Source of the DNA: JABMOW01 sp964409335
Lineage (GTDB): Bacteria; Fidelibacterota; Marinisomatia; SCGC-AAA003-L08; JACNLC01
NCBI GenBank assembly: GCA_964409335.1
Contig: CAYPCW010000004.1
Coordinates: forward strand, 1 to 64,000
Length of the DNA: 64,000 nt
Reading direction: 5' to 3'
Shown: one piece after another, positions 1-8,650 of the stretch
Layout of the letters: each line of letters opens with the position of its first letter
How positions within the stretch are numbered: position 1 is the stretch's first letter
Notes under the pieces: model-generated
Databases searched by the model: none
Told to the model about the DNA's origin: nothing
The model's input: only the letters and a program-made list of their open reading frames with translations
Program-made: the position numbers and the translations under genes

Positions 1-230
1 CGCCCGGATCATATATGGTCTGGAATTTTTCTCCGGAGTTCCCCCAAACGTGGAGAATATTATAACTTCTTTGTAATCGATATTTTTCTTGATCCCGGAG
101 TATGCCAACCCATTCCACCAAGGGATAGTCTATGTTGCAAATAGGGATAAAAGCCCGGCAATGGCAGGGTAAACAACTTTATCTGGATTTTTATATAATA
201 CGATGTCTCATTTTTATGACCTGAAGTACA
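1..230 (-). pseudogene. Possible degraded coding remnant at the left window edge
   Basis: No intact gene starts in the first 355 bases. One minus-strand frame reads protein-like from about 225 down to 1. Its pieces include KNPDKVVYPAIAGLLSLFAT, then a TAG (about 133-135), then TIPWWNGLAYSGIKK and GGTPEKNSRPYMIRA running off the edge. A TGA lies in the same frame just upstream, and no ATG start is seen. The pieces have balanced, protein-like composition, but I do not recognise the family. The plus strand also has a frame open from base 1 to about 150, which looks less protein-like. This could be a decayed gene, a frame damaged by sequencing errors, or chance. Confidence 0.25.
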
Positions 231-276
231 ATTCTATCGACCAAACGGATATAGGATTTTAAAGAAATTTCTGCTA

Positions 277-304
277 TTGTTTCGAACACCGCCGGATGTG
301 TAAT
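277..304 (+). promoter_or_regulatory. Possible sigma70-like promoter for the 356-1279 gene
   Basis: TTGTTT (277-282) and TGTAAT (299-304) are separated by 16 bases, and lie about 50 bases before the ATG. A GAAAGGG ribosome binding site precedes the start codon at 356. The match is modest and rests on sequence only. Confidence 0.3.
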
Positions 305-355
305 TTTTTATTTTACGGAGAGTATCAATAAAATCTTTTTTGAAAGGGATATCAC

Positions 356-1279
356 ATGGATAATCATTCACTAAAACGGATCATTTTGCTGTCTATTCTG
401 GTTACTTCGGGTCTTTTGGCCAGAGACCGAATGGCGATCCTGCCGATTCATGCGATTGGGCTGGATAAATATTCTGTTCAAACGGCTGAAAATATCCTGT
501 TACAGGAGATCAGCATCCTCGCAAAAGATCAAATTGTCCCCCGTACTGAAATCCTCGCCGCTCTGAAGGAGGAGGTATGCACGGACATTGGGTGTGCAAT
601 TGATATCGGAAATCAGGTCGCAGCGGATCAGGTCGTAATTTGCTCCATGAGTGTATTGGGGAATAAGATCGTCATTCAGTACATGCTGATTGACGTCGTT
701 AAATCACGGACGATTTTGGGGGATAATGTGACTGCAGAATCCGTTGAATCCCTGGATATGATCATGAAACGGATTGCCGCCAGTGTGGTCACAAGGCAAT
801 CCTTGTCTGAATCTGCGGAAGTAGGCTCGATTATTGAGGATGAAGAAAGTGCCAATTTTCGTCGCAGAGAAGCCCGCAATTTCAACGGATTGTCATTTGG
901 TTACCTCTATCCCACATCCGGGTATGAGTCAAAAGACCGGTCTTTGACACTCGAATACCGAAAAGGGTGGGATATGGGAGATTACTTTGTGGGGATGCAA
1001 ATTGCCGCACGTGAGGGAATTGCCAGTACGATTTTCATTAACTATTTAACGACCCGTAAGGATTTTTGTCCATACTTCGGGGCAGGGTTGGGGTTTCATT
1101 GGGTTACACATTCCGTGGCGGATGATTACCGGAACGACGGGTTTGAGCTTCTGCTGAACACCGGCATTCGGGCGTTCCGGACCTATAATTTTCAGGTACT
1201 TATGAATCTGGATTATACCAAAACCTTTAATGACTATAAGGATGAGGGGATCATTTTTACAATCGGACTACTTTGGTAG
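356..1279 (+). CDS. Exported protein with CsgG/LpoB-like N-terminal part and likely outer-membrane beta-barrel C-terminus
   Basis: The 307-residue product begins with a short charged stretch and a hydrophobic segment (about residues 8-21) that looks like a signal peptide. Residues about 25-155 (AILPIHAIGL at the start, then alternating strands and helices) resemble the small alpha/beta domains of CsgG/LpoB/TolB-N type periplasmic proteins. Two cysteines in EEVCTDIGCAIDIG may form a disulfide. From about residue 170 the sequence turns into alternating aromatic and polar strands ending in GIIFTIGLLW; a C-terminal aromatic is typical of outer-membrane barrels. A GAAAGGG site lies 9 bases before the ATG. 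The exact function is unknown. It stands alone before the men genes, 33 bases upstream of menB, so co-transcription is possible. Confidence 0.6.
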   Translation: MDNHSLKRIILLSILVTSGLLARDRMAILPIHAIGLDKYSVQTAENILLQEISILAKDQIVPRTEILAALKEEVCTDIGCAIDIGNQVAADQVVICSMSVLGNKIVIQYMLIDVVKSRTILGDNVTAESVESLDMIMKRIAASVVTRQSLSESAEVGSIIEDEESANFRRREARNFNGLSFGYLYPTSGYESKDRSLTLEYRKGWDMGDYFVGMQIAAREGIASTIFINYLTTRKDFCPYFGAGLGFHWVTHSVADDYRNDGFELLLNTGIRAFRTYNFQVLMNLDYTKTFNDYKDEGIIFTIGLLW

Positions 1280-1312
1280 CCCCCCCTTACAAACACTAAT
1301 TTTGGAGATTGA

Positions 1313-2143
1313 ATGACATATTCCTGGGAGACCATAATAGCATTCACTGATATCAAATATGATCGGGGTACCAATGATGCTGCCGGGATCGCCAAGATCA
1401 CCATCAATCGCCCGGAAGTAAGAAATGCGTTCCGCCCTGAAACGGTTACCGAATTAAAGACGGCATTCGATCATGTTCGTGAAGATTCCGGGGTTGGGGT
1501 GGTCATTCTGACAGGGGAAGGTCCCGATGCCTTCTGTTCGGGGGGGGATCAGAAAATCAGAGGCGATGCGGGATACATAGGTAAAGACGGCGTCCCCCGT
1601 TTAAATATCCTGGATGTTCAGAAGCAGATCCGGTTCTTACCTAAACCGGTCATCGCCATGGTTGCGGGGTATGCGGTAGGTGGCGGACATGTTCTGCATA
1701 TGATATGCGACCTCACTATCGCCGCTGAAAATGCTCAGTTCGGCCAAACGGGTCCCAAAGTGGGTTCCTTCGACGGTGGATGGGGATCCTCATATATGGC
1801 CAGGATCATCGGACAGAAACGCGCCCGTGAAATGTGGTATCTCTGCCGGTTTATCGATGCGAAAACCGCCCTGAACTGGGGACTGGTAAATGCGGTGGTT
1901 TCCATCGAAAACCTGGAACCGGAAACGATTCGGTGGTGCAATGAGATACTGGAAAAATCACCGCTCTCCATTCGCCTTTTAAAAGCTGCGCTGAATGCAG
2001 ATTGCGACGGTCAGGTGGGACTTCAACAACTCGCCGGAGACGCGACTCTCCTTTTCTACATGACCGAAGAAGCCCAGGAAGGACGGGACGCTTTCAAAGA
2101 AAAACGTAAACCCAATTTCAAAAAGTTTAAGAGACTGCCATAG
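1313..2143 (+). CDS. menB: 1,4-dihydroxy-2-naphthoyl-CoA synthase
   Basis: MenB catalyses the Dieckmann-type ring closure of o-succinylbenzoyl-CoA to 1,4-dihydroxy-2-naphthoyl-CoA in the menaquinone pathway, in the cytosol. The 276-residue protein is a crotonase-fold enzyme at the usual MenB length. Diagnostic stretches are FCSGGDQKIRGDAGY (oxyanion hole region), GGGHVLHMICDLTIAAENA, FGQTGPKVGSFDGGWGSSYM, and the C-terminal ALNADCDGQ and FYMTEEAQEGR, all hallmarks of MenB rather than of generic enoyl-CoA hydratases. TTGGAGA precedes the ATG. It is first in the menB-menA-menC-menE run. Menaquinone fits the ACIII and caa3 oxidase genes encoded further along. Confidence 0.96.
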   Translation: MTYSWETIIAFTDIKYDRGTNDAAGIAKITINRPEVRNAFRPETVTELKTAFDHVREDSGVGVVILTGEGPDAFCSGGDQKIRGDAGYIGKDGVPRLNILDVQKQIRFLPKPVIAMVAGYAVGGGHVLHMICDLTIAAENAQFGQTGPKVGSFDGGWGSSYMARIIGQKRAREMWYLCRFIDAKTALNWGLVNAVVSIENLEPETIRWCNEILEKSPLSIRLLKAALNADCDGQVGLQQLAGDATLLFYMTEEAQEGRDAFKEKRKPNFKKFKRLP

Positions 2144-2212
2144 ATTTTTAAGGTGAATAATTCATCCAGTGATTTATCTGATCCATATATTACCCTGTAA
2201 CCCAAGTGCACC

Positions 2213-3088
2213 GTGACATCATATTTATCCTGGTTCATCGCATCCCGGCCGAAGACCTTACCCGCTGCGATCGCTCCCGTATTGGCGGGCTCGGCATTTG
2301 CATATTACGACCATCAATTTGACTTGCTGATTTTCTTCCTGATCTGCGTTGCCGCATTGGGTATTCAGGTCGGTACAAATTTTTCAAACGATCTCCACGA
2401 TTTTCTCAAAGGGACAGACACCGAACACCGGTTGGGTCCCCTCAGGGCGACCCAGGCGGGGTTTATCACTCCCACCCAGATGAAAACCGGGACGGCGGTT
2501 GCTTTTCTGATCGCCCTCCTTGCAGGATCCTATCTGGCCTTCATCGGCGGGTGGGTCATTGTCCTGATCGGCCTCACCTCCTTTGCCGCAGGAATCGCCT
2601 ATACCGCCGGTCCATATCCGCTGGGTTATCACGGTTGGGGGGATGTATTTGTGTTTCTGTATTTCGGACTCATCGCCGTAGGGGGAACCTTTTTTCTATA
2701 TACCGGCACCATTCAGGGTGAAGTCCTCCTGACCGGGGCAGCGATGGGCGGATTATCCACCGCAATTCTCACTGTGAATAATCTTCGGGATGCAGATATG
2801 GATATCCACACCGGAAAAAAAACACTGGCAGTCCGGTGGGGGAAATCCTTCGTCAGGTGGGAATATATCATCTGTGTCTTGTTCCCTTATGTTGCATCGG
2901 GAGTATTGTTCTTTCAGTTTAACTTCCCCCTTGCTGTCTTCCTCACCTGGTTTTCTATCCCCATGGCAGTCAACCTGATCATCTCCGTTTTCCGGGATTC
3001 GGGAACCCGTCTCAATATCACCCTCGGTAAAACCGCACGGTTACTGTTGATCTATTCCATTCTGCTGGCTTTGGGACTGATCCTGTGA
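2213..3088 (+). CDS. menA: 1,4-dihydroxy-2-naphthoate polyprenyltransferase
   Basis: MenA attaches the polyprenyl tail to 1,4-dihydroxy-2-naphthoate in the membrane, giving demethylmenaquinone. The 291-residue protein is a UbiA-family membrane enzyme with about eight or nine hydrophobic segments. It starts with the family signature ASRPKTLPAAIAPVLAGSA. The first Asp-rich motif is NFSNDLHDFLKGTD (about residues 57-70) and the second is NNLRDADMDIHTGKKTLAVR (about 189-208); these bind Mg-diphosphate. The start is GTG at 2213, because an in-frame TAA lies only four codons upstream. No strong ribosome binding site is visible. Its stop overlaps the GTG of menC (GTGA), indicating translational coupling. 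Confidence 0.93.
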   Translation: MTSYLSWFIASRPKTLPAAIAPVLAGSAFAYYDHQFDLLIFFLICVAALGIQVGTNFSNDLHDFLKGTDTEHRLGPLRATQAGFITPTQMKTGTAVAFLIALLAGSYLAFIGGWVIVLIGLTSFAAGIAYTAGPYPLGYHGWGDVFVFLYFGLIAVGGTFFLYTGTIQGEVLLTGAAMGGLSTAILTVNNLRDADMDIHTGKKTLAVRWGKSFVRWEYIICVLFPYVASGVLFFQFNFPLAVFLTWFSIPMAVNLIISVFRDSGTRLNITLGKTARLLLIYSILLALGLIL

Positions 3089-4140
3089 TCATTCAAACCG
3101 TCGATATTTTCCCTTATTCAATCCCATTCACCTCACCGCTTCATACCGCGTCACGATCCATTCGATCCCGTACCGGTTTTATACTCAGACTGACCGGCAA
3201 TGGACAATGTGGATATGGAGAATCAGCGCCGATCCCGGGATTAAGCATTGACTCCATAGTGGATTGCAAAAAATCTCTGGATCAGGTGAAACAGAACGTA
3301 GAATCTATCCGGGTCGAACCCTCTGTTGAAGACTGGCTGGCGATGATCAGCACAATTTGCCGGAATTCACCATCTGCACAATTTGGTCTCGAAACCGCAA
3401 TTTATGATCTGGCATCCCAATGGACCACACAACCCCTCGCAGCCTTTCTATCCCCGGATTATTCTCCATCAGTACAGGTAAACGCGCTTTTCCGTAAAGG
3501 ATATATTCTACCCGACGGCGTGAGAGTGACCAAAATAAAAGTATTGAAGGGGGACATCTCCCCCGCTCTACAGCTGCTTGACAAGTTATCCCGGAAAGCG
3601 GATCACGACCATAGATTCAGACTGGACATTAATGGCGGATGGGATTTACAGGAAGCGATCCGGAATTTTACCCGATTAGAGGGGTACCCTATCGACTATA
3701 TCGAGCAACCCCTTCCGGCGGACAATCTCATGGAAATTGTCGAACTGAAAAGGCATGCCTCCATCCCGATTGCTCTGGATGAATCCCTCACTTCGCTCGC
3801 ATCAGCCCGGCAGATCATTGAACAGAATGCCGCCGATGTGCTCATCATCAAACCAATGGTCACGGGTGGATTTTCAGAAGTGCATCACATCGTATCGCTC
3901 GCGGAAAGGCATCATCTTCGCTGTGTATTGACAACTTCATTGGAAACCGCAGTGGGACGGTTGGCGACGCTTCATCTCGCTGCGGCAAATAAGATCACAG
4001 AACCTTGTGGACTGGATACAGGGTTTTTATTGTCATCCGATGTGGCGGCTTTCCCGGATATCAAAAATGGAAGAATCGCACTACCCCCATACCCCGGTCT
4101 GGGCATACGAACGGTCGCTATACCGAAACGAAAAAAATGA
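3085..4140 (+). CDS. menC: o-Succinylbenzoate synthase
   Basis: MenC dehydrates SHCHC to o-succinylbenzoate. The 351-residue protein belongs to the enolase superfamily, muconate-lactonizing subgroup. Visible catalytic elements are the Lys motif TKIKVLKG (about residues 149-156), metal ligands in LDINGGWD, YIEQPLP and ALDESLTS, and the second catalytic Lys in LIIKPMVTGG. It uses GTG as start, overlapping the menA stop by 4 bases, and its TGA overlaps the menE ATG. Distinguishing MenC from dipeptide epimerases by sequence alone is hard, but the position between menA and menE decides it. Confidence 0.93.
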   Translation: MIIQTVDIFPYSIPFTSPLHTASRSIRSRTGFILRLTGNGQCGYGESAPIPGLSIDSIVDCKKSLDQVKQNVESIRVEPSVEDWLAMISTICRNSPSAQFGLETAIYDLASQWTTQPLAAFLSPDYSPSVQVNALFRKGYILPDGVRVTKIKVLKGDISPALQLLDKLSRKADHDHRFRLDINGGWDLQEAIRNFTRLEGYPIDYIEQPLPADNLMEIVELKRHASIPIALDESLTSLASARQIIEQNAADVLIIKPMVTGGFSEVHHIVSLAERHHLRCVLTTSLETAVGRLATLHLAAANKITEPCGLDTGFLLSSDVAAFPDIKNGRIALPPYPGLGIRTVAIPKRKK

Positions 4141-5597
4141 TCGCCCACCTGTATCAATGGATGACCCAAAGCCCGGACACGCCCTTCATCCACACACCGC
4201 GCCGGACGTTCACCAATTCAGATATTTTTTATGCCGCACAGAGCCGGGCGCGTGCGCTGATCACCTCAGGATTAACCGCCAATGACAAAATTGCTATGTA
4301 TTCTCAGGATCCGATGGATGCAGTGGAGATATTTTTCGCCTGCCAATTATTAAACGCAGTTTGCATTCCCCTGCCATTTGCCATGCCGGTCAGGGAATTA
4401 TTAACCCGGCTGAACATGGTCAATGCCGATTGTGTTTTTAGCCAATGGCAGGATATGAAATTATTTAAAGATACCGGTATTCACACTTACCCTTTTAATG
4501 ATCGACAGGCTGGGACAGGTTCTTGCGGGACCGGGGATGATGTTCACGAATCTTACCCTGAAGAAGTCTGTACTGTTTTATTTACCTCGGGATCTGCGGG
4601 AGCGCCAAAGCCGGTCGAACTGACCGCCGGTAATTTTATGGCCAGCTACAGCGGTTGGAACAGCCTGATCCGTTTTTCCCGGAGTGACCATCACCTGTGC
4701 TGTTTACCCTTACATCATGTGGGCGGACTATCGATCGTCGTCCGTGCGGTGTTGGGGCGATTCTCCGTGACGCTCATGGAAAAATATGATGCAAAACGGG
4801 TGGGTAAATATTTGGCATCCGGGGAAATCACCTTGGTTTCACTGGTCCCTGCCATGTTGCACGACCTTTTAAACATAGGGGATCGTAATGTATTTCATAA
4901 AAACCTCCGCGCGATCGTCATGGGGGGGAGCGCCTTACCTTCCGCTTTAGCAGATCAATGCATGAAACAGAATCTGCCAATTGTAAAATCTTACGGGATG
5001 ACGGAGACCTGTTCCGGGGTAACCGGATTTTTCCTGAATGCCGCGCCAGAGAAGCGACACTCATCGGGGAAGCCATTCTCCGGGGTCAATATTCGAATCG
5101 AACACGGACGGATTATTGTTCAGGGAAGACAGGTGATGAAGGGATATTCGGGTGACCCCGAAAGAACAACGGAATTCCACACATCAGATAGCGGCTATGT
5201 AGATGAGGACGGTTTTGTGTTTGTGGAAGGCAGGATTGATGATGTGATCATATCCGGGGGTGAAAATATCTCCCTGTCCGGGATTGAATCTGTGCTCAAC
5301 CGCCATCCCTGGGTATCGGAATCATGTGCGTTCGGCGTACCGGATATCCGGTGGGGTCAAACGCTGATAGTTGCAGTGGTGATGAATGCAACCGCTCCCA
5401 AAGATTTCTCCGGATGGCAGTCAGACCCGCAATTGTCAGAGATTTTGACAGAATTTTGCAGAGAAAACCTGCCAGCTTACAAAATACCTAAAAATTTCAT
5501 ACGGGTAGAATCCATACCCAAAACCGATCTGGGGAAGGTGGATCGGGAGAAAACAGCCACTCTGATCAGGATGAATCCTTCTACAGATACCGGGTAG
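4137..5597 (+). CDS. menE: o-Succinylbenzoate-CoA ligase
   Basis: MenE activates o-succinylbenzoate with ATP and CoA to give the MenB substrate. The 486-residue protein is an ANL-superfamily adenylating enzyme. It shows the phosphate-binding loop FTSGSAGAPKPVEL (about 151-164), KSYGMTETCSG (aryl-AMP binding), the hinge region GRIDDVIISGGENIS, and the C-terminal catalytic Lys in PKTDLGKVDR. The frame is open further upstream, but the ATG at 4137 overlaps the menC stop as ATGA and gives the normal length. menD, menF and menH are not in the window, so this is a partial men locus. Confidence 0.93.
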   Translation: MIAHLYQWMTQSPDTPFIHTPRRTFTNSDIFYAAQSRARALITSGLTANDKIAMYSQDPMDAVEIFFACQLLNAVCIPLPFAMPVRELLTRLNMVNADCVFSQWQDMKLFKDTGIHTYPFNDRQAGTGSCGTGDDVHESYPEEVCTVLFTSGSAGAPKPVELTAGNFMASYSGWNSLIRFSRSDHHLCCLPLHHVGGLSIVVRAVLGRFSVTLMEKYDAKRVGKYLASGEITLVSLVPAMLHDLLNIGDRNVFHKNLRAIVMGGSALPSALADQCMKQNLPIVKSYGMTETCSGVTGFFLNAAPEKRHSSGKPFSGVNIRIEHGRIIVQGRQVMKGYSGDPERTTEFHTSDSGYVDEDGFVFVEGRIDDVIISGGENISLSGIESVLNRHPWVSESCAFGVPDIRWGQTLIVAVVMNATAPKDFSGWQSDPQLSEILTEFCRENLPAYKIPKNFIRVESIPKTDLGKVDREKTATLIRMNPSTDTG

Positions 5598-5670
5598 GCA
5601 ATTCCCGTAATAATCAAAATTCTGTATGTATGGTCTAGCATCACAATAAATTCGTCCATAATGATATTGG

Positions 5671-5690
5671 ACCGAATCATTCCGGTTTTT
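5671..5690 (+). terminator. Possible weak terminator of the men operon
   Basis: ACCGAA (5671-5676) can pair with TTCCGGT (5680-5686), with one bulged C, followed by TTTT. It lies about 75 bases after the menE stop. The stem is short, so support is modest. Confidence 0.35.
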
Positions 5691-5872
5691 AACCATTCGT
5701 TACGTGACAAATCCCCATAATTATTCTAAATCATTTCGCCATTTATAATTTCGCCAAACAAACATGACCTGTTGTGTGCGCAAACCTAATTAAATACGCT
5801 CCTACTTCTGAATAATCGTAATATTTTAAGCGGATGGAGCGCCCCTAAGGAATGTCTGGATTTCTTTTCATT

Positions 5873-5912
5873 CCCGCCCACAATCCGAATCTCCTCATTC
5901 AGGCAGGGCGGG
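5873..5912. repeat. Inverted repeat with G+C-rich 7-bp arms
   Basis: CCCGCCC (5873-5879) and GGGCGGG (5906-5912) are perfect complements, separated by 26 bases, in an otherwise A+T-rich gap. It lies about 150 bases past the end of the minus-strand RimK-set operon and could act as a terminator or boundary element there, but no clear U-tract follows. Confidence 0.35.
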
Positions 5913-6068
5913 ACTGCACCTTAATTTGCCTGATGACTCGATTGCCTTGATTTTTTAGAAAACGTATCCATCATACTACTTCTCAGATCCTTCTAATCAT
6001 GGTCAGGGCACCTTCCGCAATTCGTATATCCTCCCCGGTCAGATTGGCGAGCGATCCTGAAAGCTCGA

Positions 6069-7028
6069 TTATATCACAGTATCCGACCCCACATGGATTA
6101 ATGCATCCCCTTTATTCACGACACACTGATGATTAATTCCAATAACATAACCGGAAGCTGCCGCTTTAATGTCCACTTCGGATTCTCCATAGGGGTCGGT
6201 AATGGTACCCAGAGCCTGATTTTTTTTGATGTGCTGCCCTAATTGAATATGTGATCTGAACAATCCTGCAAATTTTGCCCGGGTCCAATGGCTGCTCTTC
6301 AAAATATGAGGGATTGCTTGTGAGCCGTTATGATTACCCATATTCAGGGCATTCATCAGACGGCCTACACCTTCGATTCCTTCTTTGATGGTAAATTCAT
6401 CAAACCGTAAGGACTCTCCCCCTTCGAAGGTCATAATATTCTTTCGGCGATATCCCGCAACTTTTCGAAAGGATTTATCCGGTGGCCGGGAATCGACGAT
6501 AAAGGGTGGCGCAAAGGCTTTTGCCAGTTCCAGATTTTTCGGATCCGAGAAATCCACACGAAGATGCGGGTAGTTGGCTTTACTTGCCCCGCCCGTGTGG
6601 AAATCCACACCATAGTTGATTAATGGTAATATCTCATTTATCATCACATAGGCGATGCGGGATGAAAGCGAACCGTTGGGATTTCCGGGAAAGCACCGGT
6701 TCATGTCCTTTCCTTCAGGAAAATTTCTTGAATAATGGATGAACGCATAAATATTCACGACCGGGATCGCGATCACCGTACCCGTCTGCGGTATAATGGT
6801 TTTGGTTCTGATCAACCGGCGGATGATTTCAATGCCGTTGATCTCATCCCCATGAAGACCCGCGGAGATCAGCAGGGTTGGTCCCCGATGATCAGACCGA
6901 TAAACGAACACCGGCAAATCAATGGTCGTATGGGTGGGCAGCCGGGCGATATTTAAAATGACGCCCCGGGTTTCTCCCGGCGCGATGGATTCTTTATTGA
7001 TCGTGATGGTGTCGGAAGTTGCAGCCAT
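6069..7028 (-). CDS. Succinylglutamate desuccinylase/aspartoacylase family zinc amidohydrolase
   Basis: The 319-residue protein belongs to the AstE/AspA family of M14-like zinc enzymes that cleave N-acyl amino acid bonds. Zinc ligands are visible in AGLHGDEINGIEII (HxxE type, about residues 58-71) and the third His in GVDFHTGG. NRCFPGNPNGSLSSRIAY carries the Arg residues that bind the substrate carboxylate. The last 80 residues (AKFAGLFRSHIQLGQHIKK onward) form the small beta domain common to this subgroup. The gene follows rimK with a one-base junction, and the likely substrate is a product of that ligase. The true substrate is not known, and annotation as aspartoacylase would be over-precise. 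Confidence 0.85.
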   Translation of the reverse strand: MAATSDTITINKESIAPGETRGVILNIARLPTHTTIDLPVFVYRSDHRGPTLLISAGLHGDEINGIEIIRRLIRTKTIIPQTGTVIAIPVVNIYAFIHYSRNFPEGKDMNRCFPGNPNGSLSSRIAYVMINEILPLINYGVDFHTGGASKANYPHLRVDFSDPKNLELAKAFAPPFIVDSRPPDKSFRKVAGYRRKNIMTFEGGESLRFDEFTIKEGIEGVGRLMNALNMGNHNGSQAIPHILKSSHWTRAKFAGLFRSHIQLGQHIKKNQALGTITDPYGESEVDIKAAASGYVIGINHQCVVNKGDALIHVGSDTVI

Positions 7029-7936
7029 TACACTTTAATCTTGTCTTTTATCTTGTTCTTATCGTGAGCATACGTTTCGATAAATTCAATAACCTTACCG
7101 GCGACGTCAATACCGGTACTCTTCTCGATACCTTCCAGACCGGGTGAAGAATTGACTTCCACCACCACCGGACCGTGATTGGATCGAAGTAAATCCACAC
7201 CCGCAACATTCAGCCCCATGGTTTTGGCTGCCCGAATAGCAGTACTGCGTTCTTCGGGTGTCAACCGGATTTTTTCAGCATATCCCCCCCGGTGCAGATT
7301 CGATCGAAATTCCCCCTCTGCCCCCTGACGTTTCATGGATGCAACCACTTTACCGCCGATGATGAAACATCGGATATCCATACCGCCGGCTTCTTTAATG
7401 TACTCCTGGATTAGAATATTGGCATCTAACCCGCGAAATGCTTCGATGACGGATTTTGCCGCCTGATCGGTCTCGGCTAGAACCACTCCAATCCCTTGTG
7501 TGCCTTCCAGTAATTTTATGATCAGCGGCGTTCCCCCGACGACACCGATCAATCCTTCGATATCCTTGGTATAATGGGAGAATGCGGTCACCGGCAGACC
7601 GATACCTGCCCTTGCAAGCAATTGAAGGCTCCGGAGTTTGTCCCGGGACCGGGAAATCCCCTGAGACTCATTGGTCGGGAAAACGCCCATCATTTCAAAC
7701 TGGCGAACCACCGCCGTTCCGTAAAAGGTCTTGGACGCGCCAATCCTCGGAATGATGGCATCCAGCCCCAGCACCGCAGAGCCCTGATACACAACCATCG
7801 GACGATGCGAGGTTATGTTCATATAACAACGAAGGTAATCAATCACCTGGATGTCATGCCCCCGGTCCTTGCCGGCTTCCCATAACCGTCGTGTAGAATA
7901 CAATGCGTGTTTACGGGACAGAATGGCAATTTTCAT
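7028..7936 (-). CDS. rimK: RimK-type ATP-grasp glutamate ligase
   Basis: RimK family enzymes add glutamate residues to the C-terminus of ribosomal protein S6 or make polyglutamate-type peptides. This 302-residue protein has the family N-terminus (KIAILSRKHALYSTRRL), the ATP-grasp lid and nucleotide-binding stretches (PLIIKLLEGTQGIGVVLAE, ILIQEYIKEAGGMDIRCFI), and the Mg-binding C-terminal VVVEVNSSPGLEGIEK. Length matches E. coli RimK. It lies directly between a RimB-like protease gene (8431-7937) and an AstE/AspA-like gene. Aravind and colleagues described such associations of RimK-type ligases with these peptidases. The substrate here is inferred. Confidence 0.9.
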   Translation of the reverse strand: MKIAILSRKHALYSTRRLWEAGKDRGHDIQVIDYLRCYMNITSHRPMVVYQGSAVLGLDAIIPRIGASKTFYGTAVVRQFEMMGVFPTNESQGISRSRDKLRSLQLLARAGIGLPVTAFSHYTKDIEGLIGVVGGTPLIIKLLEGTQGIGVVLAETDQAAKSVIEAFRGLDANILIQEYIKEAGGMDIRCFIIGGKVVASMKRQGAEGEFRSNLHRGGYAEKIRLTPEERSTAIRAAKTMGLNVAGVDLLRSNHGPVVVEVNSSPGLEGIEKSTGIDVAGKVIEFIETYAHDKNKIKDKIKV

Positions 7937-8431
7937 CTATTCTCCTTTCGAACCATATTTTAATTTTAGTTTATATGAGCGGTTGACCCGTCTTACATTG
8001 ACCAGAAATTGACCTTTCTTCAATAATTTCCGTCCTAATAGCACCGGATATTTCATGTCACTCCGGTCTGTGAGGGAAAGGTCCAATTCATATCGTTTGC
8101 CAAATAACCGGATATTGGTTTTTATAAAAATCCGCCGTTCCGATTCACCTGAGGAGCTTTTTACATCTTTAATCTGATAGACCGGCAACATATACTCTTT
8201 TTCGTTATATCCGGCATGGGACGGGTCCAGCAGATTAAAGCATACGTGCAGATCGGGTAATGAGTCATCAAGCCGGATATTATGACAGTGGATGGAACTG
8301 GTATAAGCGCCTGTGTCGATTTTTACATCGATATCAAACAGACCAAGTTCGGGGAAATCGGCTTTATCTTTTCTACCCAGTATTTTACGGGCGGGTTTAA
8401 CCCCGGCGGATGTCGAAGCAGTGCTGTCCAT
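7937..8431 (-). CDS. Retropepsin-like aspartic protease of the 'ATP-dependent zinc protease' family (RimB-like)
   Basis: The 164-residue protein matches the PF05618-type family, which partners RimK. The retropepsin-like signature is VKIDTGAYTSSIHCHNIRL (about residues 38-56), with catalytic Asp in DTGA, and a second conserved part is KYPVLLGRKLLKKGQFLVN near the C-terminus. In Pseudomonas the equivalent RimB acts with RimK in modification of ribosomal protein S6. The gene is first in this three-gene unit, and its stop abuts the rimK start. The family name says zinc protease, but the visible motif is that of a retropepsin. Confidence 0.82.
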   Translation of the reverse strand: MDSTASTSAGVKPARKILGRKDKADFPELGLFDIDVKIDTGAYTSSIHCHNIRLDDSLPDLHVCFNLLDPSHAGYNEKEYMLPVYQIKDVKSSSGESERRIFIKTNIRLFGKRYELDLSLTDRSDMKYPVLLGRKLLKKGQFLVNVRRVNRSYKLKLKYGSKGE

Positions 8432-8650
8432 TAGAGGTCAGGTGTAACGTGTAGTTTCTAATAATTACATATCCAATTCTGTATGAGTAAAGAATCATTC
8501 ATATCCGATTTGACAGGTGTAAAAATATCCGCTATGGAATCTCATCCACAACTCAAATTTTTAGGCTATATGGTGGATAAGCCCGAACCGGTCTCACTCA
8601 GATGAGTTCGATTGCTTTGGCCGATTGAGGCGTTATCCTTCGGTGTACGG

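Larger units (their letters stand above)
5598..6068. other. Gene-free interval between menE and the converging AstE-like gene
   Basis: This stretch of 471 bases lies between two convergent transcription units. It holds a weak terminator-like hairpin after menE (5671-5690) and an inverted repeat CCCGCCC/GGGCGGG (5873-5879 and 5906-5912). I see no tRNA, no convincing reading frame and no mobile element ends. Confidence 0.6.

Noticed and set aside
5970..6075. Minus-strand frame after the AstE-like gene ending in LTGEDIRIAEGALTMIRRI, like the tail of a MarR-type protein
   Set aside because: The frame has no start codon and only about 37 codons between stops; it overlaps the end of the AstE-like gene in another phase. 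Likely chance.
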